DNA of 48,133 nucleotides from Aquabacterium sp. (GCA_023150345.1 JAKLLB010000023.1:1-48133), one strand, 5' to 3'. Numbered from the stretch's first letter, positions 17,086-27,955 are shown. The notes: a model not told the origin generated them from the letters alone. Translations and numbers: made by a program.

Positions 17086-19185
17086 CTAAATGCCTGACAG
17101 CGGCCCGGCCATCGCCGCCGTCGGTCGCACCGCCGCGAACAGCACCACCACGCTGCGCTCGGCCACGGTGTGCGTGGCGCCCTCGACCGGCTCGCCATGC
17201 CGCGGGTCCACCAGGTCGTGCGGGGCGGGCCGCGACGTGTCGATCACCCGGCGCCACCCACCCACCGCCTCGGCCGGCAGCGCTGGCAGCTGGAACGCCA
17301 GCGGTTGCCACCAGGCGTTGAGCGCGAAGTGCATGCGCAGGTCGCCCGACAGGCTGGCGGCGGTGATCGCCAGGCTGTGCGAGTCGTGCGCCAGATCGGG
17401 CCGGGCGAGCTGCACGCCGTGCAGCTGCACCTGCGCGAGTGACATCAACTCGGCCAGCGTGAGCGGGTGCGCATCGCGCACCGACTCGCGCAGTCCGCGC
17501 AGCTTGATCAGCCCGCGCACGAAGCGGTGGATGTCGGCATGCCGCTGCACGAGGCTCCAGTCGAACCAGCTGGTCTCGTTGTCCTGGCAATAGGCGTTGT
17601 TGTTGCCGTGCTGCGTGCGCCGCGCCTCGTCGCCCATCAGCAGCATGGGCGTGCCCAGCGACAAGATGTTGATCGCCAGCAGGTTGCGAATCTGACGTCC
17701 GCGCAGCCGCTCGACCTCGATGTCGGTGCTGGGCCCCTCGGCCCCACAGTTCCAGCTCAGGTGGTGGTCGGTGCCGTCGCGGTTGTCTTCGCCATTGGCC
17801 TCGTTGTGCTTGGTGTTGTACGACACGAGGTCGTTGAGCGTGAAGCCGTCGTGGCTGGTCACGAAGTTGATGCTCTGGGCGGGCTCGCGCGGTCGCGCCC
17901 CATACAGGTCGGGGCTGCCCATCAGCCGATCGGCCATGCGGCGCACCAGGCCCGAGTCGCCTCGCACGAAGGCGCGCACGTCGTCGCGGAACTGCCCGTT
18001 CCACTCCTTCCAGCTTTCGCCGGGGAAGTGCCCCACCTGGTACAGCCCGGCCGCATCCCACGCTTCGGCGATGAGCTTGGTGCCGGCCAGCACCGGATCG
18101 GTCTCGATGTCGAACAACACCGGCGGGCGCGCCAATGGCCGGCCCTGCTCGTCGCGCGCAAGGATGGCCGCCAGGTCGAAGCGAAAGCCATCCACATGCA
18201 TTTCGCGCACCCAGTAGTGCAGGCTGTCGATGATCATGCGGCGCACCACCGACTGGTTGGCCGCCAACGTGTTGCCGGTGCCCGAGTAGTTGGCGTGTCG
18301 GCCTTCGCCCTCGAGGATGTAGTAGGTGTCGTTGTCGAGACCGCGCCAGCTGAAGGTCGGGCCGCGCTCGTCGCCTTCGGCGGTGTGGTTGTAGACCACG
18401 TCGAGAATGACTTCGATGCCCGCCCGGTGCAGCGCCTTGACCATGTCGCGGAACTCGTCGAGCACCCTGGGGCCACCGCCGCACTGGCTGTAGCCGCCAT
18501 GCGGCACGAAGAACGACATCGGCGCATAGCCCCAGTAGTTGGTCAGTCCCGCCGGGGCATCCTGCTCGTCGAAGGCGAACACCGGCAGCAGCTCGACGGC
18601 GGTGATGCCCAGCTCGCGCAGGTAGGGGATCTTGTCGACCACGCCGGCGTAGGTGCCGCGCCGCTGCGGCGCCAGTCCGGAACTGGGGTGGCGGGTGAAG
18701 CCGCCAACATGCATTTCATAGATCACGGTCTGGGCGTAGGGCCGGCGCAGTGGTGCGTCGCCCTCCCAGTCGTAGCGTCGCGTGTCCACCACCACGCTCT
18801 TGCACGCCACCGCGTCGTTTCGCCCCGGGCGGCGGGCGGCCTCGCGCGAGTAGCCCGCCGGCCGCACCATCGCCCGGCCATAGGGGTCGAGCAGCACCTT
18901 TTCGTCATCGCGCCCGTAGCCATCGCCACCGCTGGGGCCGCCGCGCGCGCGCCAGGCGTAGATCTGGCCGGCACGCAGTCCCGGCACGAACACATGCCAG
19001 TAGCGGTAGCTGCGATGGCGGTGCGGCTGCAGCGCAATCACGCGGCGCGGCGCGTCGTCGTCGACCCGCTCGTACAGCAGCAGCTCGACCTCGCGCGCCG
19101 CGCCCGCCCAGACGCTGAAGTTCACGCCATCGGGCCCGGGGCTGGCGCCCAGTGGGGCGGGCTCGCCGCGCAGGGGTGTCACCAT
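17086..19185 (-). CDS. glgX: Glycogen debranching enzyme (isoamylase type)
   Basis: 699 residues, glycoside hydrolase family 13. An N-terminal CBM48 domain (GVNFSVWAGAAREVELLLY) precedes the barrel; catalytic regions are DVVYNH (I), GFRFDLA with nucleophile Asp (II), LIAEAWD with acid Glu (III) and FVTSHDG (IV). NNAYCQDNE is typical of GlgX/TreX. It hydrolyses alpha-1,6 branches of glycogen or its limit dextrins. GGAGG lies 6-10 nt before ATG 19185. No other glycogen gene is in the window; both neighbours are histidine kinases on the same strand. Confidence 0.93.
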   Translation of the reverse strand: MVTPLRGEPAPLGASPGPDGVNFSVWAGAAREVELLLYERVDDDAPRRVIALQPHRHRSYRYWHVFVPGLRAGQIYAWRARGGPSGGDGYGRDDEKVLLDPYGRAMVRPAGYSREAARRPGRNDAVACKSVVVDTRRYDWEGDAPLRRPYAQTVIYEMHVGGFTRHPSSGLAPQRRGTYAGVVDKIPYLRELGITAVELLPVFAFDEQDAPAGLTNYWGYAPMSFFVPHGGYSQCGGGPRVLDEFRDMVKALHRAGIEVILDVVYNHTAEGDERGPTFSWRGLDNDTYYILEGEGRHANYSGTGNTLAANQSVVRRMIIDSLHYWVREMHVDGFRFDLAAILARDEQGRPLARPPVLFDIETDPVLAGTKLIAEAWDAAGLYQVGHFPGESWKEWNGQFRDDVRAFVRGDSGLVRRMADRLMGSPDLYGARPREPAQSINFVTSHDGFTLNDLVSYNTKHNEANGEDNRDGTDHHLSWNCGAEGPSTDIEVERLRGRQIRNLLAINILSLGTPMLLMGDEARRTQHGNNNAYCQDNETSWFDWSLVQRHADIHRFVRGLIKLRGLRESVRDAHPLTLAELMSLAQVQLHGVQLARPDLAHDSHSLAITAASLSGDLRMHFALNAWWQPLAFQLPALPAEAVGGWRRVIDTSRPAPHDLVDPRHGEPVEGATHTVAERSVVVLFAAVRPTAAMAGPLSGI

Positions 19186-19246
19186 GGCCGACACCTCCAG
19201 GTACCGTGCCGGCCGACTCGGCCAGGGCTGCGATCGTCGTCGTGCA

Positions 19247-20695
19247 TCATGCCGCCTGCCGTACGGTGAACCAGAACACCGCACCGTGGCCGGGTGTGCT
19301 TTCGGCCCAGATGCGCCCGCCGTGGCGCTCGACGATGCGGCGCACAATCGACAGCCCGATGCCATGCTGCGACAGCCGCGCATCGTGCAGACGGGCAAAC
19401 GGCTTGAACAGCTCGCCCGACTGCGCCGGGTCGAAACCCGGGCCGTTGTCGCGCACATACACGGCCTGCGCACCTTCATGCGGCGCCGCGCCCACCTCGA
19501 CGCGCGGCTGGTCCTGCGTGCCCGCCGACGCAAACCGCACCGCATTGCCGATCAGGTTGGCGAACACCTGCTGCATCAGCACCGCATCGGCATGGGCTTG
19601 GGGCAGCGCGTCCAGCTGCAGGCTCACCCGCTGCATCAGCGGGGCGGTCTGCGGGTCCATCGCCAGGGCATCGGCGGCGCGCTGCGCGGCATCGCGCAAG
19701 CCCACGAGGCGGCGCTCGAGCGGCCGCTCCTCCAATCGCGACAGCTCCAGCAGGCCCTGCACCAGGTCGAAGGTGTGCCCCAGCGCATGCGGCAACGGGT
19801 CGATCAGGCGCTGCGCCCGCTGCCAGTCGCCCACGGCCAGCGCATCGCGCACCAGCCGGGCCAGCGCCGTGGCGCCGCCCAGCGAGCCGCGCAAGTCGTG
19901 CGACACACTGCGGGTGAACATCTCCATGCCTTCGAGCAGCGTGCGCATCGACGCCGTTCGCGAGGCCACCTGCTCCTCCAGCGTGGCATTGAGTTCGCGC
20001 AGCGCGGCCTCGGCCTGCTCGCGGCGGTCGAGTTCGAGTGCGAGCCGGCGGTTGGACCGGGCCAGGCTCACCACCAGCACGGTCACGCCCACGATCACGC
20101 CCGGCACCGCGACCAAGTAGGCCAGATCGCTGGTCCGCGACAGGCCACCCAGCGGCCACACCCCCAGCAGCAGTGCCGGGTAGGAGGCGAAGGCCAGCGC
20201 CACGATCCGGTGGCCGACGCCGGGCTCGTGCGCTGCGGCCCGCCAGGCGGTGGCCGCGCACCATGACATCATCAATCCCATCACGACATAGATGCCCAAG
20301 GCCGAGGCCGGCGCCAGCACCTTGTAGCCGGCAAGCGCGGCGACGGCCAGCACGCTGGCCGCCAGCGTTGCCATTCGACGGCGCAACGTGGCGCAACCCA
20401 GGAATTCGTCCAGCGCCCAGATCGTGAGCGCCAGCAGCGCCACGGCCGCCAGCATCGAGACAAAGGGCGCGTCGGCTGGGGCGCCTTGCACCCTCGGGTG
20501 CGCAAACGTCCAGGCCGCAGCCCCAAGAGCGTAGCGCAGCGCGAACAACCGAAGCGCGCGCCGGTCGGTCTGGCGCGATGCCAGCAACAGCGCGGCCGCC
20601 AGCACCAGCATCACCGCCGCCACGCCCAGCGCGTAGACGTCCAGTGCATGCCGAGTGGACAGCCAGCTCAGGAAGGCAGCATCGGTGGGCGGCAT
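19247..20695 (-). CDS. Membrane sensor histidine kinase (orphan)
   Basis: 482 residues. About seven hydrophobic segments lie within residues 18-210, followed by a coiled coil (215-255). HisKA has H266 in TRSVSHDLRGSLGG, and the HATPase domain shows NLIGNAVRF, DNGPGFD and HGIGLSIV. The membrane part has no recognisable extracellular sensor; it resembles 7TM-type sensing modules, so the signal may be lipophilic. No cognate regulator is nearby. It lies 61 bp upstream of glgX on the same strand and may be the first gene of that unit. Confidence 0.85.
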   Translation of the reverse strand: MPPTDAAFLSWLSTRHALDVYALGVAAVMLVLAAALLLASRQTDRRALRLFALRYALGAAAWTFAHPRVQGAPADAPFVSMLAAVALLALTIWALDEFLGCATLRRRMATLAASVLAVAALAGYKVLAPASALGIYVVMGLMMSWCAATAWRAAAHEPGVGHRIVALAFASYPALLLGVWPLGGLSRTSDLAYLVAVPGVIVGVTVLVVSLARSNRRLALELDRREQAEAALRELNATLEEQVASRTASMRTLLEGMEMFTRSVSHDLRGSLGGATALARLVRDALAVGDWQRAQRLIDPLPHALGHTFDLVQGLLELSRLEERPLERRLVGLRDAAQRAADALAMDPQTAPLMQRVSLQLDALPQAHADAVLMQQVFANLIGNAVRFASAGTQDQPRVEVGAAPHEGAQAVYVRDNGPGFDPAQSGELFKPFARLHDARLSQHGIGLSIVRRIVERHGGRIWAESTPGHGAVFWFTVRQAA

Positions 20696-20789
20696 GGCCT
20701 CGCGCAGAGCCCCGTATGGCGCGATGGTGCCTCAATCGTCGCGCGCCGACCAGTCGGATTCCGACTCAGGGATGCATCCAATCACGCAC

Positions 20790-20995
20790 ATGTTGCGCAT
20801 CACGCGAACACCGCGAGATCGCGCCCGGCGATGCGCCGGCGCTGTACGCGATCCACGGCAGCGCCCGCCACATGCAATGGTTCGGCACCGATGCTCCGAT
20901 CGAGCCGACAGCCTCCGTGCGCACGGGCGAGCTGTCCGCCCCGAACCGCACCTGGCGCACGTGCGCCATCGGCTTCGAACTCGCCGGTCTGGGCT
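20790..20995 (+). pseudogene. Remnant of a GNAT-family N-acetyltransferase (N-terminal part)
   Basis: Within a 304-bp gap, the frame through 20818 reads IAPGDAPALYAIHGSARHMQ, then WFGTDAP and later GFELAGLG. This is the pattern of RimJ/RimL-like acetyltransferases (an L-R-P-x-x-x-x-D-A-x-A-L-Y opening, a W-x-G-T-x-P segment, then a G-I-E-L-like strand). No proper start is in frame: the likely start sequence (ATGTTGCGCATC near 20791) is in another frame. The acetyl-CoA-binding half is absent; the next gene's 3' end begins immediately at 21000. A decayed 5' fragment is the best reading, made by eye. Confidence 0.45.
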
Positions 20996-20999
20996 GTGC

Positions 21000-23144
21000 T
21001 CAATCCTCGAACCGCCGCCCCTGCTCTGCCAACCGCCGCACCACCGCCGCCGGCGCGAAGCGCGGACCGTGTCGTTCGGCCAGTTCGCCCGCGCGCGCAA
21101 CGAAACGCGCCGGTCCCATGGCATTGATGAACTGCAGGGCCCCGCCCTGGAAGGGCGCGAAGCCCCAGCCGAAGATCGAGCCGATGTTGGCATCGGCCAC
21201 CGAACGCACCACGCCTTCTTCGAAGCAGCGCGCCGCCTCGTTGGCCTGGGCGAACATCAGGCGGTCGATCAGCTCGGCCTGCGGCGGCTGCTCGGCGCGC
21301 GGCGGATACAGCTCCTTCAGGCCCGGCCACAGCGTGCGACCGTCGTCGCTCCAGTCGTAGAAGCCGCGCCCGGCCTTCTTGCCCACGCGGCCGATCTCGC
21401 ACAGCGCGCGCAGAACCGCCTCGCCCGGATGCGGCGTGTAGGGCCGGCCTTCGGCGGCCAGATCCCTGCGGGTCTGGTCGGCCACGTGCAGCGCCAGGCT
21501 CAGGCTCACCTCGTCCTGCAGTGCCAGTGGCGGCATCGGCATGCCGGCCTGCAGGCCGGCCTGCTCGATGTGCCGCGGGTGCACGCCCTCGGCCAGCAGC
21601 GCCAGCCCTTCCAGCACATAGGTGGCGAAGACGCGGCTGGTGTAGAAGCCGCGCGAGTCGTTGACGACGATCGGCGTCTTGCCGATCTGCAGCACGAAGT
21701 CGAAGCCGCGCGCCAGCGTCTCGGGCGAGGTCTGCGCGCCGACGATGATCTCCACCAGCGGCATCTTGTCCACCGGGCTGAAGAAGTGCAGGCCGATGAA
21801 GTTCGCCGGCCGCGCGCTGGCCTGGGCCAGGCCGCTGATGGGCAGGGTGGAGGTGTTGCTGGCGAACACCGCGTCGGCACCGATCACCGCCTCGGCCTGG
21901 CGGGTGACGCCGGCCTTGACCGCGCGATCCTCGAACACGGCCTCGATCACCAGGTCGCAGCCCGACAGCCGCTCATATTGAATGGTGGGTGTGATGCGCG
22001 CGAGCACCGCCTCGCGTTGCTCGGCGCTGCGCCGGCCCTTCTTCACCGCCTGGTCGAGCAGACCCTGCGAATGGGCCTTGCCGCGTTCGGCCGCCTCGGC
22101 CGTGGTGTCCAGCAGCACGACCTCGATGCCGGCCACGGCGGCCACGTAGGCGATGCCCGCACCCATCATGCCCGCGCCCAGGATGCCCAGCTTCTTCACG
22201 CTCGAGGCCGGCACTTGCGCAGGTCGCGAGCGGCCCTTCTTGATGGCGTTGAGCTGGTACCACAGCGTGCCGATCATGTTGCGCGACTCGGGGCTGACGG
22301 CGCAGGCCGCGAAGTAGCGGCTCTCGAGCTCGAGCGCGTTGTCGATGTCCATGAGGCTGCCCTCGAACACACTGGACATGATGTGCGCGATCGCCGGGTA
22401 GTTGCCGTGGCTCTTGGCGCTGGCGATCGAGGGCGCGATGGCCAGCATCTGCACCACTGCGGGCGACTTGCCGTCGCCGCCGGGGAACCGGAACTTGGGC
22501 TCGTCCCAGGGCTGGCGCGGCTTGGGGTGGGCCAGCACCCAAGCGTGCGCCTGCGCCAGCAGCTCGTCGCGGCTCGCGGCCAGCGCCGTGACCAGCCCCA
22601 TGGCCAGTGCCTTGTCGGCGCGCACGTCGGCACCCTCGCCCATCATCTGCAGCGCGGCCTGTATGCCCACCAGGCGCGGCAGCCGCTGGGTGCCGCCGCC
22701 GCCGGGCAGCAGGCCCAGCTTGACCTCGGGCAAGCCCAGCCGCGCCTTACCGTCATTGAGCACGATGCGCGCGTGACAGGCCATGGCCAGCTCCAGCCCG
22801 CCGCCCAGGCACATGCCGTGGATGGCGGCGACCACCGGCTTGCCGCAGCGCTCGATGCGGCGCAGCACGCGCTTGAACATCATCGACGCATCGAATGCCT
22901 GCTGCGCGGTGGTCAACGCCCATAACCGGTCGACGTCGGCACCGGCCATGAAGTCCTTTTTGCCCGAGGCAATGACCAGGCCCTTGAGCGCCGCATCCTG
23001 CTCGAGCCGGTCGACCAACGCCAGCAGCGGCGCGGCGAGCTCGTCGTTGAGCAGGTTCATCGGCTTGCCCGGCAGATCCATCACCGCCAGGCCGATGCCG
23101 TGCTCGTCGATCGTCAAAGTCAGGGCTTCAGTCGTCTCGCTCAT
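21000..23144 (-). CDS. FadB/FadJ-like enoyl-CoA hydratase / 3-hydroxyacyl-CoA dehydrogenase
   Basis: 714 residues, multifunctional beta-oxidation enzyme. The N-terminal crotonase domain (1-~190) keeps both catalytic Glu ([10 protein letters not shown] and [11 protein letters not shown]) and the oxyanion-hole [11 protein letters not shown]. The dehydrogenase part has the NAD loop [16 protein letters not shown] and catalytic His in [17 protein letters not shown], followed by two C-terminal 3HCDH domains. It hydrates enoyl-CoA and oxidises the 3-hydroxyacyl-CoA. GGAG precedes ATG 23144. It is the last gene of the left arm of the catabolic island, downstream of its thiolase. Confidence 0.92.
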   Translation of the reverse strand: MSETTEALTLTIDEHGIGLAVMDLPGKPMNLLNDELAAPLLALVDRLEQDAALKGLVIASGKKDFMAGADVDRLWALTTAQQAFDASMMFKRVLRRIERCGKPVVAAIHGMCLGGGLELAMACHARIVLNDGKARLGLPEVKLGLLPGGGGTQRLPRLVGIQAALQMMGEGADVRADKALAMGLVTALAASRDELLAQAHAWVLAHPKPRQPWDEPKFRFPGGDGKSPAVVQMLAIAPSIASAKSHGNYPAIAHIMSSVFEGSLMDIDNALELESRYFAACAVSPESRNMIGTLWYQLNAIKKGRSRPAQVPASSVKKLGILGAGMMGAGIAYVAAVAGIEVVLLDTTAEAAERGKAHSQGLLDQAVKKGRRSAEQREAVLARITPTIQYERLSGCDLVIEAVFEDRAVKAGVTRQAEAVIGADAVFASNTSTLPISGLAQASARPANFIGLHFFSPVDKMPLVEIIVGAQTSPETLARGFDFVLQIGKTPIVVNDSRGFYTSRVFATYVLEGLALLAEGVHPRHIEQAGLQAGMPMPPLALQDEVSLSLALHVADQTRRDLAAEGRPYTPHPGEAVLRALCEIGRVGKKAGRGFYDWSDDGRTLWPGLKELYPPRAEQPPQAELIDRLMFAQANEAARCFEEGVVRSVADANIGSIFGWGFAPFQGGALQFINAMGPARFVARAGELAERHGPRFAPAAVVRRLAEQGRRFED

Positions 23145-23228
23145 GCGTTTCTCCAATCGGCACCACCTCGGCACCGCTCGCTTGAAGCCCAGCGGCCGCC
23201 GCGGAACCGGCTCCGCCGGCCCGCCATC

Positions 23229-23265
23229 GGCGCCCCCCTGGGGGGGAGGCGCCGAAGGCGCTTCG
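23229..23265. repeat. Overlapping G/C palindromes between thiolase and FadB-like genes
   Basis: GGCGCC arms (23229-23234 and 23248-23253) enclose a C-run/G-run centre; the right arm also pairs as GCGCC-GAA-GGCGC (23249-23261) and CGAAG-GCG-CTTCG (23253-23265). These stems are mutually exclusive. They sit in the 135-bp gap between co-directional genes. Possible mRNA-stabilising or attenuating element; intergenic elements with CCCC-CTGGGGGG cores are, to my recollection, frequent in related genomes. Confidence 0.5.
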
Positions 23266-23279
23266 GGGGCGGTGTCTGT

Positions 23280-24485
<1,206 letters not shown>

Positions 24486-24514
24486 CGATCTGTCCTCCGG
24501 TCGCTGTGCGACCA

Positions 24515-24551
24515 CCTCCCCAAGGGAGGAACGCGCTCCCCAAGGGAGCGC
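24515..24551. repeat. Tandem hairpins with shared CTCCCCAAGGGAG core
   Basis: Two near-identical palindromes lie side by side: CCTCCC-CAA-GGGAGG (24515-24529) and GCGCTCCC-CAA-GGGAGCGC (24533-24551, 8-bp stem). They lie in the 77-bp gap between the aldehyde dehydrogenase and thiolase genes. Without T-runs they are unlikely to be classical terminators; an RNA-processing or stability role, or a mobile REP-like origin, is possible. Confidence 0.6.
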
Positions 24552-24562
24552 CCAACGTCATC

Positions 24563-25984
24563 TCACTTGATCAGGAACTTCAGCATCCGGTCGGCAAAGC
24601 GGCCGTAGGGCGGGCCGATCAGCGACATCGCCGACCAGCGTGCCTGGTGGAACACAGGACGCAGCTTGGAGAAGGTCTGGAAGCCTTCGTGGCCATGGTA
24701 GTGACCCATGCCCGAGGGGCCGACGCCGCCGAAGGGCAGGTCGTGCTGGGCCACGTGCAGCAGCGCATCGTTGACCGACACGCCGCCCGACATGATGTGG
24801 TCGAGCAGGTGGCCGACCGTGGCCCGGTCGTTGCTGAACGGGTAGACCGCCAGCGGCCGGTCGGCACTGTTCACAGCCTCGATCACTTCGTCGAGCTGAC
24901 CGTAGCCGTGGATCGGCAGGATCGGGCCGAAGATCTCGCGTGTCATCAACGCCGAGCCGGCCGGCGCGTCCAGCACGATCACCGGCGCGACCTTGCGCAT
25001 GGCAGCGTCATAGGCCGGCCCGGGCAGCAGCTGCACCAGCGTCGCGCCGCCTGCGCGGGCCTCGTCCAGCGCGGCCAGCAGGCGCTCGAAGGATCGCTGG
25101 TCGATGATGGAGGTGTAGTCGGTCGAAGCCAGCGACGGATAGCGCGCCGGCACCACGGCTTGCGCCAGCTTCACGAACTCCGCCACCTTGCGGTGCGGCA
25201 GCCAGGCATGGTCCACGGAGGTGCAGATCTGGCCTGCGTTGAGGCACTTGACGAACAGGATGCGCTCGGCCGCGGTCTGCAGCGGGAAGTCGTCGCAGAC
25301 GATGGCCGGTGCCTTGCCGCCGAGCTCCAGCGTCACCGGGCACAGGTTGGCCGCGGCGGCGGCCATCACCGCGCGGCCGGTCTGGCCCGAGCCGGTGAAC
25401 AGCAGGTGATCGAACGGCAGCTTGGAGAACTCGATGCCGACGCCGCCGGTCTCGTCGAAGAACTGCAGCTTCTCGGGCGGGAAGTAGGCCGGGATCTTCT
25501 CGATCAGCAGCGCGGCGAGCCGGCGCGAGTTCTCGCTCATCTTCACCAGTGCGCGGTTGCCGGCAGCGAAGATGTAGGTCAAGGGCACGAAGCTGAGGTT
25601 GACCGGAAAGTTCCACGGCACGATGGCACCCACCACGCCCAGCGGCTGTGGCACCACGCGGTTGCGTGCCCCGGGAAAGCTCAGCAGGTCGACGTGGCGC
25701 TGCTGCGGCCGCATCCAGGCGCCCATCTCGCGCAGGGCGTACTTGATGCCATCGACCGCGGGCGCGATCTCGCACAGCCGCGTCTCGTGCGCCGAGCGGT
25801 GGCCGTAGTCGGCGTTGATCGCCGCTTCCAGCGCGCCCTGGTGGTCGAGCAGGAAGGCGCGCAGCCGCATCAGGTCGTCGCGGCGCTCGGCCAGCGTGGG
25901 CACCGGGTGCTGGCGATAGGCGGCGCGTTGGCGCTCCAGCGCGCCGCGCAAGGATCGCGCGAGCATGGGTTCGGTGGCGTTCAT
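24563..25984 (-). CDS. Aldehyde dehydrogenase, coniferyl-aldehyde-dehydrogenase-like
   Basis: 473 residues. The ALDH signature is complete: PWNFPVNLSF, FTGSGQTGR, general base Glu in LELGGKAP and nucleophilic Cys in NAGQICTS, then EIFGPILP. The short N-terminus and the C-terminal hydrophobic tail (LIGPPYGRFADRMLKFLI) match the class 3/coniferyl aldehyde group, which is often membrane-associated. It oxidises long or hydrophobic aldehydes to acids with NAD(P)+. In this island it could make the acid that enters the acyl-CoA pathway. A thiolase follows and an acyl-CoA dehydrogenase precedes it. Confidence 0.88.
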   Translation of the reverse strand: MNATEPMLARSLRGALERQRAAYRQHPVPTLAERRDDLMRLRAFLLDHQGALEAAINADYGHRSAHETRLCEIAPAVDGIKYALREMGAWMRPQQRHVDLLSFPGARNRVVPQPLGVVGAIVPWNFPVNLSFVPLTYIFAAGNRALVKMSENSRRLAALLIEKIPAYFPPEKLQFFDETGGVGIEFSKLPFDHLLFTGSGQTGRAVMAAAAANLCPVTLELGGKAPAIVCDDFPLQTAAERILFVKCLNAGQICTSVDHAWLPHRKVAEFVKLAQAVVPARYPSLASTDYTSIIDQRSFERLLAALDEARAGGATLVQLLPGPAYDAAMRKVAPVIVLDAPAGSALMTREIFGPILPIHGYGQLDEVIEAVNSADRPLAVYPFSNDRATVGHLLDHIMSGGVSVNDALLHVAQHDLPFGGVGPSGMGHYHGHEGFQTFSKLRPVFHQARWSAMSLIGPPYGRFADRMLKFLIK

Positions 25985-26009
25985 GCGGTCTTGGGCGGCA
26001 CGCCGGGCT

Positions 26010-27179
26010 TCACATGAAGCGGCTGGCCAGCTCCTTCATGATCTCGTTGGTGCCGCCATAGATGCGCTGCACCCGGGCGTCGGCATAGAGCTCGGCGATC
26101 GGGTACTCCATCATGTAGCCGTAGCCACCGAACAGCTGCAGGCACTCGTCGATCACCTTGCACTGCAGGTCGCTCACCCAGCACTTGGCCAGCGCCGCGC
26201 GCGCGGCATCGAGCTCGCCCTTGAGATGCGCAGCCATGCAGGCATCCACGAAGCTGCGTGCGGCCAGCACGTTTGCCTGCACCTCGGCAAGCTTGAAGCG
26301 CGTGTTCTGGAAGGCCCACACCGGCTTGCCGAAGGCCTTGCGCTCCTTGGTGTAGGCCAGGGTGTCGTCGAGCGCGCGCTCCATCGCGCCCACGCCGCTG
26401 ACGGCAATGATCAGCCGCTCCTGCGGCAGTTGCTGCATCAGCTGGATGAAGCCCTGGCCCTCGGCGCCACCCAGCAGGTTCTCGACCGGCACGCGCACGT
26501 CGTCGAAGAACAGCTCCGAGGTGTCCTGCGCCTTCATGCCGATCTTGTCGAGGTTGCGGCCACGCCGGAATCCCGGCACGGGCCGGCCCTGCGCGTCTTC
26601 GACCTCCACCACCAGCAGCGAGGTGCCATGCGCACCGGCATCGCGGTCGGTCTTGCACACCACGATCACCAGGTTGGCGTTCTGGCCGTTGGTGATGAAG
26701 ACCTTCTGGCCGGTCAGCAGGTAGTGGTCTCCGTCGCGGCGGGCGAGGCTGCGCACGCCTTGCAGGTCGCTGCCGGCGCCGGGCTCGGTCATCGCGATGG
26801 CGCCGACCCGCTCGCCGGTGGCCATCGGCGGCAACCAGCGTTGCTTCTGCTCTTCGGTGCCGTAGTGCAGGATGTAGGGCGCGACGATGGCCGAGTGCAG
26901 GCCGCCGCCAAAACCGCTGAGGTTGGCGCGCGCCTGCTCGAGCAGGATCACCGCGTCGTGGCCGAAGTCGCCGCCGCCGCCGCCGTAGGCCTCGGGCATG
27001 GCGCAGCACAGCAGGCCGTGCTCGCCGGCCTCGCGCCAGGTGTCGCGCGGCATCATGCCGGCCTCGCGGAACTGCGCCGCCCGCGGAACCCAGCGCTCGC
27101 GGAAGAACCGCGCCACGCTGTCCTGCAGCATGCGGTGCTCGTCGGTGATCCAGGCCGAAGGGAAGTGGGGCAAGGCCAT
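26010..27179 (-). CDS. Acyl-CoA dehydrogenase (left arm)
   Basis: 389 residues. It has the FAD-binding segments AMTEPGAGSDLQG and KVFITNGQNA, then GRNLDKIGMKAQDTSELFFDDV, and the C-terminal GGYGYMMEYPIAELYADARV and YGGTNEIM. The Glu in GTNE is in the position of the MCAD-type catalytic base. It forms the alpha,beta double bond of an acyl-CoA and passes electrons to ETF. ATG 27179 follows a GGAG; an upstream ATG at 27194 would overlap the regulator gene. Substrate (linear or branched) cannot be fixed. Confidence 0.9.
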   Translation of the reverse strand: MALPHFPSAWITDEHRMLQDSVARFFRERWVPRAAQFREAGMMPRDTWREAGEHGLLCCAMPEAYGGGGGDFGHDAVILLEQARANLSGFGGGLHSAIVAPYILHYGTEEQKQRWLPPMATGERVGAIAMTEPGAGSDLQGVRSLARRDGDHYLLTGQKVFITNGQNANLVIVVCKTDRDAGAHGTSLLVVEVEDAQGRPVPGFRRGRNLDKIGMKAQDTSELFFDDVRVPVENLLGGAEGQGFIQLMQQLPQERLIIAVSGVGAMERALDDTLAYTKERKAFGKPVWAFQNTRFKLAEVQANVLAARSFVDACMAAHLKGELDAARAALAKCWVSDLQCKVIDECLQLFGGYGYMMEYPIAELYADARVQRIYGGTNEIMKELASRFM

Positions 27180-27190
27180 CGGGGGGCTCC

Positions 27191-27643
27191 TCAATCGGCG
27201 CCGAGCTGGCGGCGCACCGCGGCGTTGATCACGCGCAGCTCAGCCAGCATGGCCTCGATGTGCGCGCGCTTGCGCTCGAGCTCGTCGATCGCCTCGTCGG
27301 TGCGCTTGATCACGTATCGCATCTGCTGCGTGCGGCCCTCTCCGTGCGTGCCGTACAGGTCGAGGTAGTGCTTGATTTCGGCCAGCGAGGCACCGATGGC
27401 CTTGCTGCGCAGGATGAGCGCCAGACGCGCCCGGTCGCGGCGGCTGTAGACACGCGAGCCATTCACGCGCCGCGGCGCCAGCAGCCCTTTGTCTTCGTAG
27501 AAGCGCAGCGCCCGCGGCGTGATGTCGAAGGCCTTGCACAGCTCGGTGACTCCGAACAGCTCGGTGGCATCGTCGCTGCGGTGGGCATCCACCGCCTCGC
27601 GCGCCGCCGCGGTGACCGGTGGGCTGCGCTCGTCGATGCGCAC
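27191..27643 (-). CDS. MerR-family regulator (LiuR-like)
   Basis: 150 residues. The MerR winged helix (FGVTELCKAFDITPRALRFYEDKGLL, shown here by its F-x-ITPRALRFYE core and the R-x-YSRRDRARL wing) is followed by a dimerisation helix of about 50 residues. No Cys pair for metal sensing is seen, and the length fits acyl-CoA-responsive LiuR/AtuR-neighbour regulators of branched-chain catabolism. Its gene is inside the left arm, 11 bp before the acyl-CoA dehydrogenase start, and the palindrome at 28083-28096 is its natural target. The ligand is inferred only. Confidence 0.85.
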   Translation of the reverse strand: MRIDERSPPVTAAAREAVDAHRSDDATELFGVTELCKAFDITPRALRFYEDKGLLAPRRVNGSRVYSRRDRARLALILRSKAIGASLAEIKHYLDLYGTHGEGRTQQMRYVIKRTDEAIDELERKRAHIEAMLAELRVINAAVRRQLGAD

Positions 27644-27655
27644 GGCCGCGGTCCT

Positions 27656-27955
27656 TCAGCCCACCACGCGCTGCAGCTTCATGGCCACGCTCATGTCGCC
27701 GCTGACCTTGAACTTGCCGCTCATGAACCCGGTGACCGGCTCGAGCGAGCCGTCGAGCAGCGCCGCAAGGTTCTCGCGCGTGATCGCCACGGTGCAGTCC
27801 GCGTCGGTGTCGGTGTTCGACACCGTGTTGGGCGAGGCCTTGCCGTCGATCACGACCACGCCGTCGGTGCCGCAGTCGAACTTCAGCACGGCGCCCAGGC
27901 CGCAGTTGTCACCGACCTTGGCGCGCAGCGCGTCGGTGCAGGCTTGCATGTCCAT
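27656..27955 (-). CDS. SCP2 sterol-carrier-domain protein
   Basis: 99 residues, a single SCP2 domain: VLKFDCGTDGVVVIDG, DCTVAITRENLAALLDG and FMSGKFKVSGDMSVAMKL at the C-terminus. Such small proteins bind fatty acyl chains or acyl-CoA and often accompany acyl-CoA pathways. GAGGAA lies 8 nt before ATG 27955. It is the first gene of the left arm, facing the shared control region. Confidence 0.88.
   Translation of the reverse strand: MDMQACTDALRAKVGDNCGLGAVLKFDCGTDGVVVIDGKASPNTVSNTDTDADCTVAITRENLAALLDGSLEPVTGFMSGKFKVSGDMSVAMKLQRVVG

Noticed and set aside
20655-22925. 756-codon plus-strand frame opposite the FadB-like gene
   Set aside because: Antisense shadow without any family motif; the minus strand has both catalytic Glu and the NAD loop.
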